This document shows, piece by piece, positions 51,447 through 59,408 of a stretch of DNA of 64,000 bases (positions within the stretch are counted from its first letter, which is position 1; each line of letters starts with the position of its first letter). The translations under genes were made by a program, and so were the position numbers. The notes beneath the pieces are model-generated. The model was not told the DNA's origin and made no database searches. It worked only from the letters and a program-made list of their open reading frames with translations. This stretch comes from an uncultured Treponema sp. (lineage in GTDB: Bacteria; Spirochaetota; Spirochaetia; Treponematales; Treponemataceae): contig CAMCRZ010000004.1 in NCBI GenBank assembly GCA_945877425.1, positions 1-64,000 on the forward strand. Reading direction: 5' to 3'.

Positions 51447-52190
51447 ATGAAATGGCAACTTTCAAAAAAATACTTTTGTGGATTTGTATTGTTCTGTTTG
51501 TTCTTATTGCCGGTTTTTTCGGCGGTTGGAAATATGAAGAATACAGAATCAGAAGAAACGGTGAACAGTCAGCAGCCGAACTTAAAACTAAACTTGAACT
51601 TGCAGAATCTAAACTTGCAGAGCTTCAATCCGAACATGACGCTATTTTGCAGCTTGCCGGAAAACAACGAGAGCAGCTTGATTCAATCCGCGACATCATC
51701 AACGAATCTAAGTCAATCACTTCAAAGCATGAAGACGAACTTAGAGATATTGACGCAACAATTACAGATATTGAAAGGACAGTCCAAAGAATCACAGAAG
51801 ACTTCACAAAGATACAAAGAATTGTGGAATCAAGCGGAACAAAAGGTAAATGAACTTACCGAAACAAATAATTCTTTGATTGCGGCCTTGGAATCAAATA
51901 AGGAAGATACATCGGTTATAGAACAACTTTTTGGGGAACTGTATTCAGATTATCAAAATCTTGTTCTTGCAAAAGAGAGCCTGGAACTAAGGGTAAAGGC
52001 TCAAAAGAAAGTAAAACAAACCGCTTATATCACTTCCGGGGCGGTTACCGTTACCGGTTTAGGGTTGTGGTTTTGCGGAGACGCAATAGACAATCAAGCG
52101 ATGAAGGATATAGGTATAGGACTTACTTTCGGCGGCGGTATTCCGCTTTTATCTATTTCAATAACGGATTTAATCAGTCGTTTCCGTTGA
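51447..52190 (+). CDS. overprinted second frame, possible o-spanin-like or helical membrane protein
   Basis: ATG 51447, five bases before the spanin start, opens a frame of 247 residues. It begins with a signal-peptide-like stretch (MKWQLSKKYFCGFVLFCLFL, then PVFSA), passes a low-complexity Asn/Leu region while overlapping the spanin, and continues 337 bases past it as a helical protein with two late hydrophobic segments. The true start may instead be internal, for example ATG 51729. The 3' half is certainly coding; the 5' half may be a shadow. Confidence 0.5.
   Translation: MKWQLSKKYFCGFVLFCLFLLPVFSAVGNMKNTESEETVNSQQPNLKLNLNLQNLNLQSFNPNMTLFCSLPENNESSLIQSATSSTNLSQSLQSMKTNLEILTQQLQILKGQSKESQKTSQRYKELWNQAEQKVNELTETNNSLIAALESNKEDTSVIEQLFGELYSDYQNLVLAKESLELRVKAQKKVKQTAYITSGAVTVTGLGLWFCGDAIDNQAMKDIGIGLTFGGGIPLLSISITDLISRFR
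51452..51853 (+). CDS. i-spanin-like coiled-coil membrane protein
   Basis: ATG 51452 is eight bases after GAAGG and is preferred to GTG 51443. The 133-residue protein has an N-terminal span (ILLWICIVLFVLIAGFFGG) and a long coiled coil (LAESKLAELQSEHDAI...). This is the layout of inner-membrane spanin subunits. It follows the candidate endolysin. A second frame overlaps it entirely. Confidence 0.65.
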   Translation: MATFKKILLWICIVLFVLIAGFFGGWKYEEYRIRRNGEQSAAELKTKLELAESKLAELQSEHDAILQLAGKQREQLDSIRDIINESKSITSKHEDELRDIDATITDIERTVQRITEDFTKIQRIVESSGTKGK

Positions 52191-52517
52191 TATAGCGTTA
52201 TAAACCGCTTCAATAATCTTTTTTTTATTTTCGGGCAGTTTTGCGATTTTATACGCAAGACTGTCTTTTTTTGTGTCTATTCCTTCATAAGTTCCAAAGA
52301 TTAGATATTCTGTAGTAACATCAAGACATTTTGCAATTTTTACGGCAATGTCGGCTCTAGGAATTGTGCCGGTTGCCTTCCAGGTGCTTATACCGTTGGC
52401 GGAAAATCCTATACGTTCGGCAAGTTCAGCCTTTTGCATTTTCTTTTCATTCAGAAGTCTTTCAAGTCTATCGGCAAAAGTTTCATAATCAGTTAAATAG
52501 TTTTCTTTTTCTTTCAT
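52170..52517 (-). CDS. cI-like phage repressor
   Basis: The 115-residue protein has an N-terminal helix-turn-helix domain (KKMQKAELAERIGFSANGIS, then TWKATGTIPRADIAVKIAKC). A short C-terminal helical part follows (ENKKKIIEAVYNAISTETTD). It lacks a Ser/Lys self-cleavage domain. It is read against the lysis genes, overlapping the last by 21 bases, and next to the transposase. The arrangement fits the prophage maintenance repressor. A minus-strand AAGACA-17-TACAAT promoter lies just upstream. Confidence 0.75.
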   Translation of the reverse strand: MKEKENYLTDYETFADRLERLLNEKKMQKAELAERIGFSANGISTWKATGTIPRADIAVKIAKCLDVTTEYLIFGTYEGIDTKKDSLAYKIAKLPENKKKIIEAVYNAISTETTD

Positions 52518-52581
52518 AGTGGACGCTCACTCTACATTGTATCAGAAATAAAACAAAATGTCTTAATTTTGATAAGGCTTA

Positions 52582-52610
52582 TTGATTAAATCGGATATAC
52601 GATATATATT
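52582..52610 (+). promoter_or_regulatory. plus-strand promoter in repressor-transposase gap
   Basis: TTGATT (52582-52587), 17 bases, TATATT (52605-52610). Around it GATAAGG occurs twice and CTTATC once, and ATAAGGCTTAT is palindromic. These could be repressor sites. No plus-strand gene follows, only the RNA-like unit below. Confidence 0.65.
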
Positions 52611-52616
52611 ATATAA

Positions 52617-52705
52617 AGGTTCTTATCTAAGAATTGATAAGGGTTTTTCTTCTTACTTTATCCGCCTTGCAATGGGTCAGACTTTGCGGGGCGGATTCTT
52701 TTTTT
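52617..52705 (+). ncRNA. candidate small RNA with strong terminator
   Basis: About 90 bases downstream of the promoter contain a CTTATC/GATAAG hairpin (52622-52641). A 13-bp terminator stem with two wobbles follows (52660-52672 with 52684-52696), then a T-run. It touches the 3' end of the convergently read transposase gene. No open frame of note lies inside. It may regulate the transposase or lysogeny. Confidence 0.55.
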
Positions 52706-53960
52706 ATGAAGCGTGTTCGTGAATCTCCTTGTACATATAATCATAGATTATGTTTTCAAGAACTTGTGGAGCAGTTGCAGAAAGTTCATGCAGACCGCTC
52801 ATTACTTCCACCTGGTAATTCTTGCCTTTATACAGATACCATAAACCGCGTTCATTGATACATAACTCACCAACAATGCCGTACCGTTCAATTCCTACAA
52901 CCTTTAATTTCAAACCTTTGAAACTAATGCAGCCGTTTTTAAGGATTGTTCTTTTTTCCTTTACGCAAAGGATATTGTCGAGATTCATTTCTTCCGGAAT
53001 GGCACGGAAAACAGGAATATTACTTACCGGAGTTTTTGCAAAATGGAAATTGTAATAGTTTATAAACTCATTCTGTATGTATCTGTTTGCGCCTTCTATT
53101 GTCTTTATTCCTCGCTTTTTAAGTTCGTTTACTAAACGCCCTTGAACTGTCTCCCACGCCCTCTCAATCTTGCCTTTTGCTTGCGGTGATTGCGCAAGGT
53201 GTAATTTTACATTCAATTCGCTATTCATCACTTCCCATAAAGGCTTTTTCTTTTCTGTTCCGGCAAGTTGTTCTTCTATCGTTAATGTTGTTTGCTCTTT
53301 GTAATTATTGTGAAAAACAGGTGATTTATCGGAATAATCTTCAAGTTCTATGCCGTAATTTTTAAGCACTTGCCGGCGACATTCAATATAACCGTACCTA
53401 CATTCAAACTCAGTCATATACATTCCGACAAAGGTTGAGGTTGAATCATCAAGCGCGCCGTGAAGTGAGTAATACCTGGTGTCGCCCGCCCATAAAAACC
53501 ACTGAAAAGGCGTTGCGTCCCATTGTATAAGTTCTCCAAAGTGTTTTCGGCGAAAACGGATTCTTTTTACAGGCTTTCTATCAACTTTATGCTTTTCCGG
53601 TGATTCTATGCCGGCGGCCGTCAAAATATCATATACGGTTCTGTACGAAAGTTTAATGTCGTAGATTTCTTCTAATTCGTCTCTCCAATAAGCGAAGTTT
53701 ATAGGATTTGTCTCATAATCATTTTCTTTCAAGTATTGCTCAACTACAAAACGGCGCGTCTCGTCCGAAACGGCGTTATAGGCTTTTTTTCCGCAGTGTC
53801 CGTGAATAAAAAGTTTGTCGCCTTCTTTTTCGTATCTTTTGCGGAGTATAGAGAATCTTTCCGGAGTGTAATTACAGGCTTTTGCGGCTATGACATTTTG
53901 CAGCTTGCCTTCTTTTACCAACTTGTAATTTTTTTTAAACTCTTCTACACTACATTTCAT
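52704..53960 (-). CDS. DDE transposase/integrase (rve type) at prophage edge
   Basis: ATG 53960 is preferred to GTG 53969 because AAGG lies eight bases before it, giving 418 residues. The N-terminus is a helix-turn-helix region. The DDE residues appear in GELIQWDATPFQWF, LHGALDDSTSTF and SPQAKGKIERAWETVQG. The protein type matches ISNCY-like transposases. I could not find terminal inverted repeats close to the gene, so it may be the phage's own recombinase rather than an IS. It is the last phage-like gene before host genes. Confidence 0.75.
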   Translation of the reverse strand: MKCSVEEFKKNYKLVKEGKLQNVIAAKACNYTPERFSILRKRYEKEGDKLFIHGHCGKKAYNAVSDETRRFVVEQYLKENDYETNPINFAYWRDELEEIYDIKLSYRTVYDILTAAGIESPEKHKVDRKPVKRIRFRRKHFGELIQWDATPFQWFLWAGDTRYYSLHGALDDSTSTFVGMYMTEFECRYGYIECRRQVLKNYGIELEDYSDKSPVFHNNYKEQTTLTIEEQLAGTEKKKPLWEVMNSELNVKLHLAQSPQAKGKIERAWETVQGRLVNELKKRGIKTIEGANRYIQNEFINYYNFHFAKTPVSNIPVFRAIPEEMNLDNILCVKEKRTILKNGCISFKGLKLKVVGIERYGIVGELCINERGLWYLYKGKNYQVEVMSGLHELSATAPQVLENIIYDYMYKEIHEHAS

Positions 53961-54099
53961 TGGACGCACCTTCTATTTTCATTGTCGGTAAGAAATAAGC
54001 GGACATTAAGAAAATATTTCCGTACAAATGTACTACGAAACTTAGCAAGATAAAAAATTATTTGCATTTATTTTTTAGAAAAGTATTGACACTTGAAAA
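53961..54099. other. probable right prophage-host boundary region
   Basis: Between the transposase start and the end of the host M23 gene lies an AT-rich 139 bases without a gene. It includes TAAGAAATA and TAAGAAAATA near-repeats at about 53990-54010. The switch from phage-type to host-type genes occurs here. The attachment site cannot be located without the left end. Confidence 0.5.
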
Positions 54100-55008
54100 T
54101 CAGTTGTAGTCTTTTAAATATAACTGGGGATTTTCAGGCTTGCCATTATTTTTTATTTCAAAGTGAAGGTGAGGACCTGTTGTAAGACCTGTAAGGCCTA
54201 CTTCTCCAATTTTTTGTCCGCCGCTTACAACTTGATTTTTTTCAACCGTTATTTTTCCAAGATGAGCGTAAAGGCTTGTCATTCCGTTGCTGTGGGAAAT
54301 AACAACGCATTTTCCGTAAATTTCATCATTCTGCAAAATAGATTTAACCGTACCGCTTTTACAGGCAAAAACAGCAGAACCTAAAGGAGAAGCCATGTCT
54401 ATTCCGTTGTGGAATTTCCATTTTCCGCTTATAGGGCTTACTCTCATTCCAAATGCTGAAGTTAAGACGCTTTTTTCCAAAGGCAGTTTCATTCCGTTTA
54501 CAAGAAAGTAAGTTCTGTCTGCAGGTGAAAATTTTGCGCCGCTGAAAAAAGCAAAGTCTTTCCCGTTTACATTGTAAATTTCAGCATTGTCTTTTAAAGC
54601 TTCGGAATATTCGCTGTAAAGTAAAAAATCAATTGAAGTTTCAGGTTCAAGGCTTACAAAAAGTCCTGATGCAGTTGGAAGGAATAATTTTTTTCCGTTT
54701 AAGTTCTGGCTGTTTTCCTGTATGGAATTGACTGTTGCAATTGTGTCGTAGGGAATGCAGCATCTAGCCGCTACTGTCTGAAGTGTATCTTTTTCGGTGC
54801 AGGTGTAAGTGTAAAAGTAAGGAACAACTTTTTTCCCTGAAGAAAATGTTTTGTTGCTTGACTCAACATCCTGAATGTACTGCTGGAAGAGAGGATTTTT
54901 ATAGGAAAGTTCCCTGATTTCAGGATATTCTTTGCAAAAAACTTTAGAGTTAAAAAGGAAAATAAAAAGTAAAAATTGTAATTTAAAAACAGTTGATTTT
55001 AAGTGCAT
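54100..55008 (-). CDS. LysM-M23 peptidase, exported
   Basis: This host gene of 302 residues has an N-terminal signal region (KLQFLLFIFLFNSKVFC). A LysM-like unit lies near residues 65-110 (YTCTEKDTLQTVAARCCIPY), and a C-terminal M23 domain at 185-300 shows KFHNGIDMAS and TTGPHLHFEI, the zinc ligands. It would cut or bind peptidoglycan in the periplasm. It is the first host gene right of the prophage. Confidence 0.85.
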   Translation of the reverse strand: MHLKSTVFKLQFLLFIFLFNSKVFCKEYPEIRELSYKNPLFQQYIQDVESSNKTFSSGKKVVPYFYTYTCTEKDTLQTVAARCCIPYDTIATVNSIQENSQNLNGKKLFLPTASGLFVSLEPETSIDFLLYSEYSEALKDNAEIYNVNGKDFAFFSGAKFSPADRTYFLVNGMKLPLEKSVLTSAFGMRVSPISGKWKFHNGIDMASPLGSAVFACKSGTVKSILQNDEIYGKCVVISHSNGMTSLYAHLGKITVEKNQVVSGGQKIGEVGLTGLTTGPHLHFEIKNNGKPENPQLYLKDYN

Positions 55009-55043
55009 AAAAAAAACAGACTTCAGCGGAAAACTAAAGTCTG
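55009..55043 (-). terminator. terminator of ferredoxin gene (minus strand)
   Basis: The arms CAGACTT (55017-55023) and AAGTCTG (55037-55043) pair. Read on the minus strand, eight T's follow. It lies just after the ferredoxin stop. Confidence 0.85.
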
Positions 55044-55058
55044 TAGTAAAAGTTAATC

Positions 55059-55229
55059 TTACTCTTCAGAAATAGCAGAAACAGGGCAAACTGAAGCACA
55101 AGCACCGCAACTTACGCAAGTGTCAGCTGCAATTTCTCTTCTGCCGTCTTTTTCACTGATAGCACTTGAAGGACATTCTCCTTCGCATGCTCCGCAGTTA
55201 ATACATTCTGATGAAATTGTGTATGCCAT
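55059..55229 (-). CDS. 2x[4Fe-4S] ferredoxin
   Basis: The start is ATG 55229 behind AAGAGGAA, giving 56 residues. Two cluster motifs are complete: CINCGACEGEC...P and CVSCGACASVC...P. It is a clostridial-type ferredoxin, an electron carrier of anaerobes. It is a single-gene unit. Confidence 0.95.
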   Translation of the reverse strand: MAYTISSECINCGACEGECPSSAISEKDGRREIAADTCVSCGACASVCPVSAISEE

Positions 55230-55354
55230 AATATTCCTCTTAATAAAAAGTATTACGGAAAGTTTATCATAGAAAATGTTTAATATCAAGGAAAAAGTTA
55301 AATCTGAAACGGAAATTCAGCATGACAGGCTTTTGTGTGAATAATCCATGAATT

Positions 55355-58057
55355 TTACCGTTTGCCTTTTTTCCAGTTTGCTGTGTCAAAAATATTGTCT
55401 TTTACAGTGTACCATTCATTTTCTTTAATTGAAAAAGTATTTAAACCGTGCTGATCCGGCGACCAGGTGGAATTTGTCGTTACTACAGCACCTTTTTCTT
55501 TTTTTATGGAATCTGTCATAAGGTTTCCCGTATAAGGGTTTACCGGGTTTTCCACAAGATCTTGCAGCAGGAGCAGGGGAACGTCCGCATTGGTCATAAA
55601 GGTGGTGTCGGTTTTTATCTCTCCTTGCGCATCAAAATCCTTGACCAAAAGCATGGGGTTCAGGTGATCCATACAGAAACCGTCGCTGAGTTTTCCGTTG
55701 TACAGTTTTTTTACAACCTCGTCTTTACCTATTCCGTGGTCTGCTGCGATTATGATTCTGGTGTTGTCATAGACGCCCTGTTCCTTGAGAAGGTTTATCC
55801 ATTTGCCAATCAGCTTAAAGGCAGCCACATTTGCACTGTAGCCGGAAAACTTTGCAAATTCTCCTGTTCCTTTGCCTGTAATCTTTGTTGCCGGTTCGTA
55901 ATCCGGCGGATTAAGTTCAAAGCCTGAATGAGTGCTGTCGTTCGTTATGTTCAAAAATGAAGGTTTGTCGCTGGTAAAATCCGTAAGCTGAGTCAAAAAG
56001 TAAAGGGCGGAGTAGTAGTCGATAAAGCCCTGAATGTCGCCGCTTTCTTCGTCAGTGTTCCACCATTTTGAATCGTCATATATTGCATCTCTAAAAAGAG
56101 CCGGGCTTATTCTGAAAAAACTAACCCATAGCATATTCCTTTTTATGGAAGAACTTACCAAGTTTTCCTTTACCTTGTCCCTGTTCAAATCCATCCAAAG
56201 TCCTGTGTAGGTGTGTTCCAGAGAAAGGGGAGTTACGTTTTTCATTCCATCAAAGATACTCATGTCTGGAATCCACTGGTAGTTTGCCCATGAGGTGTCG
56301 GTAATAGTTACATTATAGTCCAGCTGTTCACCAAAAATTTTAGGCAGAACTTTCAGTGCTTCGTTGTTTTTTGTAAGTTTAGAAACATCTTTTCGTTTGT
56401 TAAACTCTTCAGGAGTATATTCGTATCCTCCAAAAAGCGGCGGTGCTCCAATAATTGTGTGTCCTCCGTAGGAAATGGTATTCGGATAGTAAGTGAAACC
56501 TGTGTATATGTCTTTTAAAGTTGGATCTTCTTCCAAAATCGAATTAAAAAAAGCACTTTCGCTTCGGTCCAGCATAAACAGAACCACGTTTTTCTGGTTT
56601 TTTGAAAGATGAAGTACAGGGCTTAACTCTTGTGCAGATTTAGGATTGTAAGTGAGCGAAATTTCATTGTAAGATTTTTTTATGCTGTTTGAATAAAGAA
56701 TTCCTGCTACCAATAGTGAAATACAGGAAATTCCTGAAATCCACTGTAATATTTTAGCACATTTGAACTTTATAACTAACAAAGAAACTGCAACTAGAAG
56801 AATTAAAACTGCAAGATTTAAAACCATCATAAACGGTGGAACCCTTCCGGCTATGTTTTCAGAAAAAGTCAGCATCCTTGTTAAAGTTCCGTAGCGTCCA
56901 ACAAAAACAAAGGTGTTTACCAGGGCACCTAAAAAAAGTGCAAATGAAAGGGCAGAAAAGACTGTCTGAATTCTTTTGTTGAAGAGAAAGTACAGAAAAG
57001 CAGGCCACACAAGAAAAAGACCGCAGGACTGCATTAAAGTGGTGGTTATAAAACAGAGAGGAGAGCCTAACCCGTCGATGTCAAAAAACTCTATTACGGA
57101 AGAACTTATTATGCTTGAGGGAATAAAAAGCCCCGTAAGAAGGAACAGTCCTGCCGCAGAAGAAAAAAAGAGCAGTCCTCTTGATTTTGAATTGTTAAGA
57201 AGAGGCAGCATCAGTCCGTCAATCAGTCGGGAAACTACTCGAACAAAAAGAGGAGTCAGCAGGATAAAGGAGATGACCACTGTCATCAAAAGCCTTCGCT
57301 TAAAGCTTCCTGGATGCAGGAACAGAAGGTAAAAGTCGCAGAACAGGATGGCAGCACAGATACAGGCAAAAAATACCTTCAGCGGATTTTTTAGTTTCAT
57401 AAAGATGTTTTTTGTAAGGGAGAATACCTGATTCAGTGTCCAGTAAAGCACAAGTCCGCTAGGTGAATCGTAAAGCACTACCAGAAAAACCGCCGCCATT
57501 ATGTAAACTTGAAGTTTTTCTCTCAGAGAGTGTCCTTTCGTGTAAACAAAGCCGGAAGCACAGTTTATAAGCGTCATCAGAATAGGAAGCACGTTTATCG
57601 TAAAAGGGCCTACTGTAAAAAGTCCATCGTTTTTTCCTAAATCAGAAAGTATAAAAAAAGATTTTCCCTGTAAAAGTGAAAGATGGCTTAAGTAAGAATA
57701 GGCTGCCAGAAAAAAAGGAATCTGAATCAAAAGGCTAAAACTTGACCTAAGTGCCATAAGTGGATGATAGTGATTCTGACGGTAAAAAGTTGTAAGAATC
57801 ATATATTGCTCATCGCCTTTGAAAAACTTTTTAATTCGCTTTACACCAGGTTCCATTTGCTTTTGAATATCACGTTCTAAATCTGTCCATTTTTCTGCAA
57901 CAATATAAAGAGGAAGGCACATTATAGTAACGGCAAGACTTACACCTAAAATTGCTGCTCCAGGATTTTTAAACACGTGGAAAAAAAGTGAAAAAGAAAA
58001 TTCTATAATCTGCTTTAGAGGATAAATGAGAAAGTTAAATAATAAATCTAAAATCAC
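55355..58057 (-). CDS. YidC-like membrane domain fused to sulfatase/phosphoglycerol-transferase-like domain
   Basis: Residues 1-225 match YidC/Oxa1 insertases: LLIQIPFFLAAYSYLSHL near 108, then ILSDLGKNDGLFTVGPF, and GLVLYWTLNQVFSLTKN near 205. More spans follow to about 455. Residues 480-890 form an alkaline-phosphatase-superfamily domain: NVVLFMLDRSESAFFNS, a likely nucleophile in SYGGHTIIGAPPLFGGYEYT, and IIAADHGIGKDE. Such domains transfer phosphoglycerol or similar groups on the outer leaflet. It is ten bases after the glycerophosphotransferase-like gene, in one operon. The insertase activity may be lost or re-used. Confidence 0.8.
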   Translation of the reverse strand: MILDLLFNFLIYPLKQIIEFSFSLFFHVFKNPGAAILGVSLAVTIMCLPLYIVAEKWTDLERDIQKQMEPGVKRIKKFFKGDEQYMILTTFYRQNHYHPLMALRSSFSLLIQIPFFLAAYSYLSHLSLLQGKSFFILSDLGKNDGLFTVGPFTINVLPILMTLINCASGFVYTKGHSLREKLQVYIMAAVFLVVLYDSPSGLVLYWTLNQVFSLTKNIFMKLKNPLKVFFACICAAILFCDFYLLFLHPGSFKRRLLMTVVISFILLTPLFVRVVSRLIDGLMLPLLNNSKSRGLLFFSSAAGLFLLTGLFIPSSIISSSVIEFFDIDGLGSPLCFITTTLMQSCGLFLVWPAFLYFLFNKRIQTVFSALSFALFLGALVNTFVFVGRYGTLTRMLTFSENIAGRVPPFMMVLNLAVLILLVAVSLLVIKFKCAKILQWISGISCISLLVAGILYSNSIKKSYNEISLTYNPKSAQELSPVLHLSKNQKNVVLFMLDRSESAFFNSILEEDPTLKDIYTGFTYYPNTISYGGHTIIGAPPLFGGYEYTPEEFNKRKDVSKLTKNNEALKVLPKIFGEQLDYNVTITDTSWANYQWIPDMSIFDGMKNVTPLSLEHTYTGLWMDLNRDKVKENLVSSSIKRNMLWVSFFRISPALFRDAIYDDSKWWNTDEESGDIQGFIDYYSALYFLTQLTDFTSDKPSFLNITNDSTHSGFELNPPDYEPATKITGKGTGEFAKFSGYSANVAAFKLIGKWINLLKEQGVYDNTRIIIAADHGIGKDEVVKKLYNGKLSDGFCMDHLNPMLLVKDFDAQGEIKTDTTFMTNADVPLLLLQDLVENPVNPYTGNLMTDSIKKEKGAVVTTNSTWSPDQHGLNTFSIKENEWYTVKDNIFDTANWKKGKR

Positions 58058-58067
58058 AAAATTGCTC

Positions 58068-59291
58068 CTATTGTTCCATAGTTTTTATCATAAAGTCGGC
58101 AGTTCGTTTTCCGGCTTCTCCAATGTACATCCATGCTTCTTCTCTTGCTTTTTTGCGGGCTGCTGCCAGTTCTGGGGAATCACTTGCATTTTGGATTACA
58201 TTTTTTATGTTGGCAAAGTCTTTTTCTTCTATTTTTATGCCGATTTTTCTGACAGTTTCAAACTGCCATATTTCGTGATTCATATCGTAGGCATCGTAGG
58301 GGCCTAATTCCATTTCAGCATTTGCGTACATTACAGGTTTGTCGCACAGGAAAGTGTAGTCCCAGATTATGCCGGAAAAGTCCGTAATCATGATATCTGC
58401 TTTTTTGAGTGAATAAAAGTTGTCCCGGTTTGAATCCCATTCAACGTTTGGAACATCTTTGTATGCTTCTTCCAGTTCCTGCAACATCTGCGCTTCCGAG
58501 ATTTTTGACTGGGGATGAGGACGGATGATGATTTTCCAGCCGGTTTTTGCCAGCGGATCCAGGAGTTTTTTTCCGTAAAGAGAGAGAAGAGCGGACTTTC
58601 CCCATGAAGGAGAAACAAGAACCGTAAACTGATGGTTTTCTTCAGATGGAATTTCTTCCATTTTTTTTCTGAATACATCAAGGTAGGTACAGCCAACTGT
58701 AACCAGCTGTTTTTCAGGAAGTTTTCTCTGCCTTTCCATTTCTCTTATGTCCGTAAACTGATAGTCGCCGGTACACAAAATCGAGTCGAAGTAGTCTATG
58801 CCGAAAAGACGGTACATTGTAGGGTCGCCGGGAGAGTGAAAGATGTGAGAATAGTGCTTTACGTTCTTGCTTCTCTTAAGCTGATATACCTGAAGCCCCG
58901 GAGTGGTCATAAGAACAAAGCCTGCCGAAAGCATGTTGAGTTTTGCATAGGCCTTGTTTCCTTCGCCGATAACTTCCGGCTTTACGAACTGGTATTTTTC
59001 TTCAAAAACAGGATCCTTTTCGTTTGCAGCATAATAGGTGATTTCAATTCCCCGCCTTTCAAATTCATCCAGAACAGGCTTGAATACATTCCAGTAACGC
59101 TTGTCCTCTGAATAGATTACGTATTTTTTGTAGGCTTTGTCTAACTTCTGACCTTTGCCACCTGTTAAAAAGAGTTTGAGTTTAAGCCAGAATGCCTTTG
59201 CCAGGAAAAAAAGCGTTGCACAGGCACCAATCAAAATTGAAAAAAGCATGGATCCTGTGCCTGGGTCAATGTAAAGCGGTAAAAATGTCAT
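58068..59291 (-). CDS. CDP-glycerol glycerophosphotransferase-like protein
   Basis: The 407-residue protein has an N-terminal membrane segment (GSMLFSILIGACATLFFLAK) and then the TagF-type GT-B-like domain. It includes FHSPGDPTMYRLFGIDYFDS near 150, LVSPSWGKSALLSLYG near 225, IIRPHPQSKISEAQ near 255 and DIMITDFSGIIWDYTF near 310. These enzymes add glycerol phosphate units from CDP-glycerol. With its neighbours it suggests decoration of a surface polymer. The substrate here is inferred from the family. Confidence 0.8.
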   Translation of the reverse strand: MTFLPLYIDPGTGSMLFSILIGACATLFFLAKAFWLKLKLFLTGGKGQKLDKAYKKYVIYSEDKRYWNVFKPVLDEFERRGIEITYYAANEKDPVFEEKYQFVKPEVIGEGNKAYAKLNMLSAGFVLMTTPGLQVYQLKRSKNVKHYSHIFHSPGDPTMYRLFGIDYFDSILCTGDYQFTDIREMERQRKLPEKQLVTVGCTYLDVFRKKMEEIPSEENHQFTVLVSPSWGKSALLSLYGKKLLDPLAKTGWKIIIRPHPQSKISEAQMLQELEEAYKDVPNVEWDSNRDNFYSLKKADIMITDFSGIIWDYTFLCDKPVMYANAEMELGPYDAYDMNHEIWQFETVRKIGIKIEEKDFANIKNVIQNASDSPELAAARKKAREEAWMYIGEAGKRTADFMIKTMEQ

Positions 59292-59408
59292 AACGTAACT
59301 TGTAAACTGCCTTCTAAAACTTTAGCCGACTGTTATCTCCTTAAAAAAAAATTACAGCCCCAAATATTGTAAATTTGGAACTGCATAGAAAAATCAGTTT
59401 AAATAGTC

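Noticed and set aside
52660-52703. Terminator of the transposase gene
   Set aside because: The T-run is on the plus strand, so it ends plus-strand transcription, not the minus-strand transposase message.
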